From Candidatus Gracilibacteria bacterium (GTDB lineage: Bacteria; Patescibacteriota; Gracilibacteria; UBA1369; UBA12473): a DNA stretch of 64,000 nucleotides. Both the position numbers and the translations under genes were made by a program. Position 1 is the stretch's first letter, and every line of letters starts with the position of its first letter. The notes under the pieces were generated by a model. The model was not told the DNA's origin. It was given only the letters and a program-made list of their open reading frames with translations, and ran no database searches. Positions 42,301-54,300 of the stretch are shown here, piece after piece. The stretch is from contig JBAZZS010000001.1 in NCBI GenBank assembly GCA_041658685.1, positions 1 to 64,000 of the forward strand, given 5' to 3'.

Positions 42301-45300
42301 AATCAACATGCCTTCATAGAGCGGTTGGGTTTCATCAAGAGTGTTTTGACGAATGATTTCAATGGAGCCGTCGTTCACGCGCAGGGTGAGGGGATCCGGA
42401 TAAAGCATGGAAGCGGTCATAAGTCGATTGGCGGACAGTTCAATTTCAATAGATCCGCCTTCGGCCGGAGTAAGGGTAAAAGAAGCGTCCCCGATGGAAT
42501 GGATTTGATCTCCGGGAGTGAGGGAAGTTTCTCCGGATTCATTCACAAGAGTTCGTTCGAGATTTCCTTCGGGAAGCAATGCGTCGCCCGACAGATCTTT
42601 TAAAAAGAAAAAACCAGCCTCAAGTAAAGGAATGGGGAATCGAGTCGATTCATTCATCGTAAAGGTGGCATCGTTTCCGTAAGAAAGAGTCATGGAGCCT
42701 CCCTCTTCGGTTTGCAATAAGGTCCCGGATGTTAAAGAATCCGTATTCAGTGTCCCGGCTTCAACGTCTTCTTTTGAATACGAAGATCCGGAAATCGTCA
42801 CAGTGCCATCCAACGAAAGGCCCGAAAGTGAAGCCGTTAGAGGCGCATCCACGGGCAAGAACACATCCCAATACATTCTTTCCGGCTCCGAGTTTTCGAA
42901 ATCCGGAAGTGAAAGATAAGACTTGGCTTCATACCCCAAAAGCGTGGAGTCGTTTAAAAGATCAAGATTTTTCCAGGAGATCGAGGCTTGGTCATTGTTG
43001 GAATCCGTGGCGCGGTACAAAGAAATCGCGGGCAAAGTGGGCAATAAATCCTCCAGCGATGTGATTTGAGGCGATTCGTCGTAATACGTCGGTTCAACGG
43101 TTTCCGTATAATTTTCTTTGAGGTAAACATTGCCGCCGTACGAATAAAGGATGTCATTGTCGCTGTCATTTTCCATATCAATAAACGCCAATTGAGACGG
43201 TTGGTCCGCTTCTCCCGTGTAATCGATCAATCGTTCATTGACCCCGGTGTCTTCATTGTAAAGGAAAAGTCCTTTATTGATGATCTCCGGAGCGGAGCGG
43301 GCCTCGGCATAATCGGAGGAAGAAGAAGAGTCGCTTTCACTCGAATCCGCAAGATAAGAGGTGAGCATGTCATGGGCTGAGTCAAGATTGTTGTCGACCC
43401 ATGTTGAGGCCGAAGAAGCGGTTGAATTCAAAAATTCTTGACGGGCTTGTTCAAAAAGAGCCTCGGTGCTGTAAAGAGTGTGAGTTGCTCCTTGGTCATC
43501 GAGGGTACTGGAAACAAGAAAATTGGAGGAAGGCGTATACGATTGAGGAGAATCGGAATTCACCCAAGCCATCATGGTATCCCATTGATTGTCAGGAGAT
43601 TGATTGAGATTGGCCGCGAAAAGATCGTTTTTTTGTTCTTCTTCATTCAAGTAGCCGAGAAGATCGTTGCGAAGAGAAGAAAGCGGAACATCGGGAGAAA
43701 TCTCAAGCGTGCCGGCGTAATATTGCCCTTGTAACGAGGTGAATTGGGAATTCACTTCCTCTTCCGTAAAGGCAATGGACGACGAAGTGGCCCTTAGAAT
43801 ATAAGCATCCGGAACCTCGGCACTTTGGGAGTTTATAAGTGCGGTTTCCTCGGAGAAAGAGTTGACCGCTTGAGTCCATTGGTCCAAATAAGGACGAAGG
43901 AAAGCATTATTAAGATAAGGGGTCATTTCATTGAACCCGGATTCATCGTTGATAGTAAATCCTCCGGAGCCGGCGTCTGTAACGTCGTCATTGTTTTCTC
44001 CCGTGACTTCATCCAGAGCTCCTTCAACCGTATCCGCGGCCGAGTCCATGGTATCTTCCAGCGCATCCGTGGCCGCATCCGAAGTCTCTTGAATCGCATC
44101 CGCCGCTTGTTGAGCCGCTTCATTCGCGGCTTCGACAAGGTCTGTCACAATGGCGTTCGATACATTGGCCGCGGCTTGGACAATTTGAACCAATTGGTCG
44201 AACTTCATGCCTTTTTCAAGATTAAGAACTCCAATAACCTCAATGAGATCCACAAGGTCTCGACCCAGAGATAAAGGGGGGAAGTTGATGCTAAGGTCAA
44301 TGGGGAGAAGAGGATCCAACGGACGTTGCGTCATGTTCTCGACCTGCGTTTTAAGGAAAGTTTCTTGTACCGGTAAAATACCGGATTGAAGCAAACAAAG
44401 GATTTTAAGAATAGAAGAAGCGATTTTGAGAATAACTTCAAGGCTCACGGACAATCCGGGGATGGCGGGGGGGGGCGGAAGGTCGGGAAGATCGGGCAAA
44501 GTCAATGAGGGCAATGCGGGGAGAGCGGGGAGGGGCGGCAAAGCGGGTAAGACCGGGATGTCGGGAATATTTAAATCCAATGTCGGTATTTCGGGGATGA
44601 CGAAAACGGGAAGCGACGGAATTTTAAGCGGCTCGGGAACGAATTTGATTTGCGGCCAAACAATCGTGATTCCCATTTGAATTTGAGAAAAATCAATGAC
44701 AATATCCGGCCACTTTGGGAATTGAATGATGGGAGGCTCGGGGATAAACGCAAACAATTTAAGCAAAAGTTCAAAGAGACTGAATCGTTGATTTTTGCAT
44801 TGATCGCAGGATTCCTGGAAATCCAAAGCCAATTGAAACAGCGCTTTCCATGACGTCAATGCGACCACAATGTCATGAATCGCTTCGACCCATTGCTCCA
44901 CCCGTTTTTGGTTGGTGGCCACCCATCCGCCGAGATATTGGATAAACGCATCCAAGTAACAAATGATTTGTTTGGCGTAAAAAGCCTGTGCATTGCGCCA
45001 CGTGAGCAATTCTCTCGGAAAATCTTTGTAGTCTTCCAAAATTTCAATGTTTTTTTCAACATCCTTAAGCATATCTTTGATTTCATTCATAACCTCGGCG
45101 TATTGAGCCTCCACCCAATGATCCGCCACGGATTCCACTTGTTTCCATTCATTCTCAAGCCAGAGAGACCATTCCATTTTAAGTTTTTCTATTTCCTCAT
45201 TGGTCAAGGCCGGAAATTTAAACACCACTTCTTGGGTTTCAATGCGAAGTAAAGGGAAACTGTTCATGAAACTGATGATTTTTTCGAGCCCTCGAATGTC

Positions 45301-48300
45301 CGCGTCCTTGAGAATATCGGTGTCCGGGATGAACGCGCCAATAAACGAGCTCGGGTCCGGATAATAAACATAAATATCCGGGAAATCGCGGAGTTTATTG
45401 ATGATTTCTTCGCCTTGTTTGCGGAGCCATTCCGTGAACGGAGCCGGGAATCCTTTGACCATGGAACGGGTCGTTCCGCCGCTGGCAACCACATAAGAGC
45501 CCAAGTTGTAATTCACCAAACCGCCGCCAGACCCGTGTTCGCTGTTCGACTCCTGACCTCCGCCTCCGGCCAAAGACATAACTTTATCTTTGCCTTTGGC
45601 AATAAAAGCATTGGCCTTGGAAATGGCATTACTGACTGCGCCATTGATGGCGGAGCAAAGATCGCTCAAGGCGGGCACAAGACTGGACAAAGGAAGGGAA
45701 ACCGTCCAACAGAATCCAAGAAGGTACGGTCCGACACACACGGAAAGGGTTGTTCCCAATGTTAAGGTGATTGAGACATAAATGCGCACCGCGGTACTGG
45801 CTTGCCAAAAAGGAGAGATGGGCCACAAAGGGAAAATGGAAGGCACCGGCGCCGCAAAAACAGGGATGTGCAATGGATCCATCGGGACCACCGGCACGCC
45901 CAAGAGATTGATCGGTCCCGGGACCAAAGCCGCGTAATTGATGGGTGAGGCAATGCATCCGCCCGAGCATCCAACCCCCAATAAAGTTTCCAAATTATCG
46001 GCCAATTCCGAAACCACGGCATCGGCCAATAAAATTCCGGCTTCGGCATTGGCCATGATATCCGCGGGATTTTCCACCGGAGTGAAGAAACTGGACGAGA
46101 GGGGATTGAGTTCGTTATCCGAGGGAGGAGTGATGGCGTCTAAATAAACGTCATTGGCCGCGGCCGGGGGTTCTTCCGCATCTTTATCAATATGAAAAGC
46201 ATTGGGATTTCCATTGGCATCGAGGTCGCCCAAATCGATTCCCATTTCTTTAAAAACAGAATCCAAAGAGGTGGGAACCGCGTCTTCAGCGGATGAAGTT
46301 TGTTTGGTGTAGTTGATTTTATCGATTGAATCGTCACGATATCTGCCATTGGAATAGAAGAAAATCATTTGCCCCGAAGGATTGTTTTCCGGGCTGGCAC
46401 CGATGTCCACGTAGTCATCATTGGGGAACCCGGAGTCGAGATCTTGCCCGGTAAAAATATTCACAGCCGGAGTGGAAACACCATCGATCGTACCTTGATA
46501 AATAATCGTGGTGGATTCGCCGGCACCCAATGAAAGATTGTTTGCCACAAAAGGATAGGAGTCCATTCCGGTCTCCGAAATTTTCATAGCGGCACAGCTT
46601 CCGTCACATTCAAAACTGTCAAAATCAAGCGTGAGCATTCCGGACACGCCATCGCTTAGAGCAAGACCGGAGGCGGTAGAAGAGCTACTGTTGGTCAAGG
46701 TGATGCGGTATTCAATGGTATCGCCGTTTTCCACAATATCGCCGTTCACATCCGAGGCGGTTTTGGTGGAATTGATAAAATTTTCATCTTCATTCGCATA
46801 AATATAGAATTCCGTTGAAGAAAGTTCGGGATCCGCCAACGTCACTTGCAACGTGCTTGAGCCCGAAGAAGTCAAGGAGTCCAATGTGTCGCCAAGATAA
46901 TTGGGAGAAAATCCGCCGGCTGAAAAAGAGGGGTCGCTCGAGGTGGAAGAAAAAAGATCTTCAAGTGCGGAAGCATAGGATTGAGACGCATCGTCGGAAG
47001 CAGTGGAAATCGCGGTCGGGAGTTCCGTGAAATTTCCATCATCCGCCATGGAATTCGGATCGTCTTCGGGCATGCCGTCGTAATGCACCAAAACTTCATT
47101 GATTAAATTTTGTCCGGCGTCCACTTTCATCCCCACATTTCCGATTTCATCCCCTTCGGTTAAAAAAGTCCCTTCCCGATTGTAAAACGCTACAATCGTT
47201 CCATTGAGATCCGAAACAAGGAGATCCGGATATCCGTCGAGATTGAGATCTTCGGCCACCAATTGTTTGAGGGTGTTTCCGTCGAGGCTGAGATCAAGAT
47301 TTTGGCGAATAAATTGCGCGTCATAATTGGTGTACAAATAAACGCACACTTCTCCCTGGATACAAGCGTCTTCGGTGGCCACAATAAGATCGGTTTGCCC
47401 ATCGTTGTTAAAATCGCCTTGAGTCATGTCCACAATCCCGTTTGAAATATCAAGGAGCGGGCCGCGGTCACGGAATCGAGGATACGCATTCGTATTTTCC
47501 AAAACTTGAACCACTCCGTCTTCAAAGGCCACCAGGGCATCTTCCAGCCCGTCGGAGTTGTAATCCATCACGGATAAATCTTGAATCGTTTCCGGGCCGG
47601 CAAGAATGAGTCGGCCCACGCCCGAAGTGAATCCGGTGGAGTGAACATCCTGTGCATTGGAATCCGTGAGCCGTATCGTGGGGTCGCCGAGCACCACGCC
47701 GATGTCCGAGGCATAATACATGTTCGCTTCACCCACGGTTTCCCCATCCGAAAGGAGCAGCATGAATTTATTGTCTCCTTCGAATCCGATCCCCGGGGAA
47801 GTGTCTGCGGACTCAATCGAGGTGAATCCCAACCCGGGTTTTTGTTTACCGGAAAGTTCTTGTGTTTTATTGGTGACAAAAATACCTTTGGGATTGGTGC
47901 TGGAATTGCCGCTGTAAGCTGTGGCAAAGCCATAAGTTTCGGATTGGATGCCTTTGTAATAGACGCCGGGGTCGAGGAGTGAAGCTTGATCCCAATCAAA
48001 ATCATCGTCCAAGGCTGCGACATTATTTTTAAAGGTTTGTTTCCACAAAACCGTGAGCAGGGGAGTGCCGGCTAAGGTCACATCAAAAGCAAAAGAATCA
48101 TAATCTTCATTTAAGGTCAGCGCATAATTGGAGTCGTAAATTTGAATTTGTCCGTCCGGTTCAAAACGAACGATTTCATTTTGATTTTCCAAAAGGCTGA
48201 TCACTCCACTCGCGGTTCCTCCATTAAAAGCGGGCGTAAATAAATTCTTGGTTTCACGCAATTCATAACGGGAATCCGAAAACAACGATTGGATATAAAA

Positions 48301-51300
48301 TCCGTCGTCTTCGGCGCCGGAAAGATTATAGGAGCTGTCCACAAGATAAAAATTATTCGTGGTGGCCGGGATCACCGCTCCTTCAAGCAGAGTTTGTTTG
48401 GTGACAAAATCTTTGATAAAAAATTGGACCGGCAAAGTTTTTCCATTGGAAGGACGAACATCAATCGTGACGGCATTGCCATCCAGAATGCCGACTTTTC
48501 CTTGAAAACTCACTTCCGCTAAACGGGCATTGGGGGTGGGATCCGAAAGCAGAGAAAGCGAGGCTTCGGTTTTTCCTTCAAACGTAAACCATCCTCCCAA
48601 GAAATTTTCTTGAGTCACTTCCCCAAAAGGGGCTCCGAGCAAGGCGGCAAATAACACGTTGGGCTCAAGATCGGTCATACTCTCCGCCGAGATGGCCATC
48701 ACGCTGTTGAGTGTGATCGTGGCGGTTTCGGCATTGAACGCCGAGGCCACAATATTGATCGGCCCGGTCAAATCGCCGGCACTCACGGTGAATTGGCCTT
48801 GGCCATTTCCAAGGGTGATGGAATTATTTTTTAAAGAGCCAAAAGAAGAAGAAAGATCCGTGAGTCGTAAATCCACGGTTGTGGAAGAATCATTGGTCGC
48901 AAAATTTTCGTATTGATCATAGGCTTTGATATAAACCAAGGCATCGCCTCCGGTGGCAATGGTGGTGAGGTCCGAAGAAAGTTTAAGCGCGGTGGTTGGG
49001 CCGGGGAGAAGGACGAGAGCCAGAGATGCGGGTTCGAGTCCCACCATGGAAGCGCCGATAAAAGCCGTTCCCGCAAGGGTGTTGGTGGTGAAGTCGACTT
49101 CAGCTTGACCATCCTCCAACGTCACGGTGGTGTCCTCGGGAAGAGTGCCATAAGTCGTATCCAACAGGGAAAAAGTAACCTCGCCGTTGAATCCGGGCAA
49201 CGGAGCATCCGAATCCCCAAGCACGGCCTTGACCGTGAGTGTGGTGGTGGAAACCCCATCCGCATTCAATGTTTCGTTCGCAGAGGAAAGCACCAGTTGA
49301 ATCCCGTCGTAAACTCCCATGTCCAATGAAGTATTCACTGCCCCTTCGTCCAAGGCGGCTTGAATCGTTGCCACCCCTTCTTCTTCTCCGGAAATAATAT
49401 TGAACGTCGTCTTCCCTTCGAATACCGTGATTTGGGTGCCCCCCTGCTCAACATCTTCATCAAGGCCTTGTTCAAAAGTACTCGGGCCGGTGAGCGTCAA
49501 CGTAATATCTTGAGGGGACATGCTCGCGATATTTCCGTAAGAGTCGTAGAGAGTGAGGGTGATTTGTGCGGTGTTCAATCCACCGGTTTTCATATAAGAA
49601 GAATCGCTCTGCAATGTCATGGAAACCGGATCTCCGGGATACACATAAACCGTGGCAGGTAAGACCGGGAGTTCATCCGGAGTGATGCGTGCCGTGATCA
49701 CAAAATAACCCGAGGTGGTGCTCGCCTTGAGTTCGGTTTCCGCAACCCCGTCCGTGACGCGAACGCTGGTTCGCATAATTTCAGCATACGGATAAGCGGG
49801 GTCGATGGCTGAAAATTCAACAATACTGGAATTGTCCTCGGTGATGAGTTCTCCCGTTTCATCCACAATCGTGGCGCGGAGGAAAAGTTGAGAGGTCCCA
49901 TCCGCCGGAACCAATTTGGTAAAAACTTTTTCTTCAATGAGTTGACTGTCCGTGAGGGTTTGCGTTTCATAAACCGAATCGCGAGAAAGATAATCCCCGG
50001 AAACATATGCGCCGGAAGAAGAATCTTGACCGTCGCCGGAAGGGAAATCATCTTCGGCATTGAGAGGGTCGCTTCCACGCGCGATTTCTTCAAAATCGCC
50101 CACCCCGCCATTGTCGGTGTCCGGATTAAAAGGATCGGTCCCATAAACCGCTTCTTCGGCATCCGTGAGCCCGTCCTCATCCGAATCCGTGGTGAGATTT
50201 TCGGGGGTGTCGCCCGGGGTCCCTTGATCTCCGGTATCGCCATAATCGTCGGAAGGATCCGACACCGCATTGGTCCCGTTCAAAATTTCAATAAAATCAT
50301 TCACCCCGCCAAAATCCGTATCCGGGTTGTAGGGATTGGTCCCGAAATTATAAAGCTCGGCATTGTCGGAAAGCCCGTCTCCATCCACGTCGTTCATACG
50401 ACAGTCTTCTTTTTTAAGCGTGTTGTTCACCATCATGGCGAATTCACCGCGGGTGATGGGATTCTCGAGCCAATTTTTAATGGCGCTGTCGTACGTCAGT
50501 TCCGTGGCCAGCCATTTTTGAAAATCCGTATTCGAATACGAGTCCATGGGAGTGAAACGGCCTTGCGGATAAAGCGCATTGGCTTGAGCTTTTACAATGG
50601 CATAAAAATACCAAGGAAGGTTGGAGTCCGCGGTTTCCACAAAATCAATGCCCGCGGTTTTAAGGAGCACTTTCGTAGCTTCGGCGCGGCTCATCGGATT
50701 AGTGGGAAGATAATAGCCTAAATAAATTCCGGCTTTATATCCGGAAATCAATCCGCGATTGCGGCTTTCCGCCACACAATAATAAAGATTGGGATCAATG
50801 TTGGTGTCAGGGAAAGGATCTGTCGAATATTGTTCTTCAATGGCGGTTTTGGCTGTGTCCGAATAGTTTGTGCAATCCGTGCACACCACACCCAAATTGA
50901 GTTTGGTGAATTCTTCACGACTGATGGGTTTGTCCGGTTTGAACGAACCGTCTTCATAACCGGAAACAATGCCGCGGAGATAAAGTTCAAGAACCGAGGA
51001 ATACGCCTCGTGCGTGGCCGGGAGATCGATAAATAAAGATCCATCGCTCAGGGGATTGTAGCCGTTGTTGAGCTCTTCTCCATCGCTATAATTGTCTCCA
51101 TCGGTATCGGTCTTTGTGAAATCCGTTCCAATGGTCCATTCACTCAAGTCATCGAGCGTGTCGCCATCCGTATCCAGGAAGTCGGAGGCGGCGGAGGCGA
51201 CGTCGAAGAAGAAGTTTTTTAAGGAGGATAGCAAATGATTAGTGGAAGATGGCGTGAAGGTTTTTGAGGATATTTTAGGAAAGTGGGAAGGGAAATTTTT

Positions 51301-54300
51301 ATTCGCATTTTCAAGGAAGAGGACACGAGGATCATGTATCCGAGTGTCCGACTCCCATGCGAACAAAAATTCTTCCTGACCGCTTTCCAAAGATGTCATC
51401 CCTTCTTCACTTAGTCCTTCCATCTCCAATGAACTCGTTTCGCTCCCGATCACCACATCAAATAAAACATTTTCTCCTATATTAAAGGTGAGGTGAATAT
51501 GCGGGTTCGTCACCGCGGACAACGTTGCGGCCGGTTGCAAGGAAACCGAAAATCCGGGTTTTGCAAACACCTCTCCATTGGGCAATACGAGCCCGACTTT
51601 TTGTTCTTGAAAAAGAATTTCCACTCCGCCTCCACTCGTCGCTTCATCACGGGCTTGCGCAATCCAATCATCCGCGTTGTTGGAATCAATCACGCGAACA
51701 TCATTCACCGCTCCCGCCAAATCGGACAAAGCGGAGTTGAGAACGACTTGTTTGGTGTCCGGGATTAAATAAAAAGACGCCAAAATCGATCCCTCTTTTA
51801 TAAGCACCTCGCGCGTGGGTAAATCAAGGGTGGCCAGTCGCGCTTCCAATGCATACGTTGAATCCACCACTTTAATTTCTCCATTGTTTGCATGCACCGA
51901 AGCCACCAGTTGACCCGAAGCATCCAAGATCAGCACATCCGCCAACGTTTCCGTGGTGTACACAGTATCCTGAGAAGAAAATTTCTTTTCATACGTGGCA
52001 AGATCGAGGAATTTATTTTTACTGGTAAAGGTAAGCGTATTGGAATAGACCTCATCAATATTCTCACTCACGCCAAACGCACGCAGAGAAAAAGTCCCGG
52101 GAGTAAACGTGGTTGCGATTTTCAATATCGTCTCTCCGTTCACAAACGTGGCTCCGTCCACACTGAAGATTTGGACAGATTCTTCACCGGAAACGATTTC
52201 CAATTGAACGTTTGAATAATTGTCATCCGCATTGGGATTCCCATCGGCATCCAACGCTTTTACCGTCAATGCCACCTGGATTGTTCCATTCGCGCCAAGC
52301 ACCCCTCCCACATTCGAAGACAGAGAAAGAAGTGCGGTGTCTGTGGCCCCATCCGGGATCCCGTCATCATTATTATCCATGGAATAAGGGGCCGGATCTT
52401 CATCGTCTGAAATGCCATCCGAGTCCGAATCGATTTTAATGTCGGTTTCATTGGAGCAGTACGTTTGTTCCTCAAGACAGCCGTATTTTTCTTCACTCTT
52501 TTTTTGATCTTCGCTGGTTTCGGTGAAGGAAGAAGGGGACGACGTGGCGGTGACGGAGGTCAAGGATTTAACCCATTCCATAATGTCGAACATCCAAACA
52601 AACGGGAACAAAGACGGGTGCCCGCTGTCGGGATCATTCACATCATAATTTTCATCCACATCGATGGAAGCGGGGACCGGCTCTCCATTGAATTCCAAAT
52701 CCGGATCATCGCCCACGGCATTGGCGTTGAAACTCATATTTAAAGTTCCGGAATCGCCGTCCGCCACAAGGTAAAGCGCTTCATATCCGTCCTCCACTTT
52801 CCCGACAAAGGTCATAGCATCGGGATTTAAATAATGCTCTAACACCCATTGATGTTTTTGATCCACATTAAGAGATTGCCATTCAAAAACATCACGCAAT
52901 TGATCTTCGAACATTTCAGTACCGAGAAGACTGGTTAAGAACCCGTCATATCCCGAAGCCCCGGGAACCGTTTCCGTAATTTCCGTTTGTTTTTCTGCAA
53001 GCATGGACACGAATGCCTCGTAATTTGAAGCGGCAAAAATATTTGGATAATCAATGCGTTGGTAATCGTAATCGCGATCTTGAAATGTGATGAAACGGGG
53101 ATTGTCGACGGGCAACGCCTGACTGAACCCCGCGGTCACTTGTTTGTTGATCGTGGTCACCGTGGGTTCCACATGTTTAAGTACGCTGGGAATTTCCAAG
53201 GCATCGCTTTCCGTCTCCGTTAAATTGGAAGAAAGGAGTCCACTGTCTTCCTTGATGAATTCCTTTTCAATCGTAAAGGTGACGGACTCAATATCAATGT
53301 CATCGAACTCACCATGATCAAACGTGTAGGCCGTGGTGTCATTGGCGAAAAATCCACCGATTTCTTCTTGGCTGTCTTTATTGATTCCAATATGAGTGAA
53401 AAATGCACCCAAGGTTAAATAAACATCATCCCCGGCTTCTCCATATAAATAGAGGTCATCCACATCCGGGACCGGGATATCATAAGCGCCATCGCGGTGA
53501 AGATCATCGATGATTTCTTGTAGTTCGGCCTCGTAATCCGATTCATCATAACTGTCTTCATCATCTCCTCCTTCGTCCAGCTTTTCTTGAAGATCGGCAT
53601 AGCCATCAAGGAAATTTTCCGCATAATAAAGATAACCTTCGCCGTCATCTCCGCCCAAAAGCCCTTCTTCTTCTTTAAAGTTATAACAAGAGCGATAATC
53701 CACATGGATGTCTGCAGCGAGTTGCGAAATTTCTTCTGCTGAGGCGTCTCCGTTTCCCGGTTCAAGTGCAAGGGCCTCTTGAGCCTCCATGGTTCCGGTT
53801 CGACTGCGCACCCCAACTTCCGCCACCTCGGGGAAGCAATATTGTGGCGTTTCGGCAAAACTTCCATAACAACCGCCATAATCAACTCCTTCGAAATGAC
53901 CATCATCATTTTCCTCATCCCAAGCTCCAGCCGTGGAGTAGTCCCATACACGCAGCCCTTTCACCAATTGATTTTCACCTCCTTCATCGTAAGATCCCCG
54001 ATAAAGAGAGCATTCGCCCACACTGGAAATTTCGTCCGCGGTTTGTCCATAAATGGTAATGATTTCCGGAGACAAAAGACTGTCCTTAACGCTGTGATTG
54101 ATGAATCGAAATTCAAAACTGGCCGTGTCATCTTCCGTGGTTGTCACATCCCCTGAAATGGTCACACGCCCAATCATGGGAAAATCATGCGCCACATCCT
54201 CCACCAGTTCGTCAACCGTGGCTTCCATCACATCATTGGCCGCACGCAGCACTTTTAAAGCGTATTCATCACGCAAACCGATGAGACTCACAAAGGTGTC

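Noticed and set aside
39663..43380. Several frames of 100-300 codons opposite the giant gene
   Set aside because: They mirror its aspartate-rich calcium repeats and have no family resemblance; a 5557-codon frame with coherent domains on the other strand explains the open frames.
49022..49046. tRNA T-arm-like sequence GGGTTCGAGTCCC
   Set aside because: It lies inside the 5557-residue protein gene, and the flanking bases do not form an acceptor stem, D-arm or anticodon arm.
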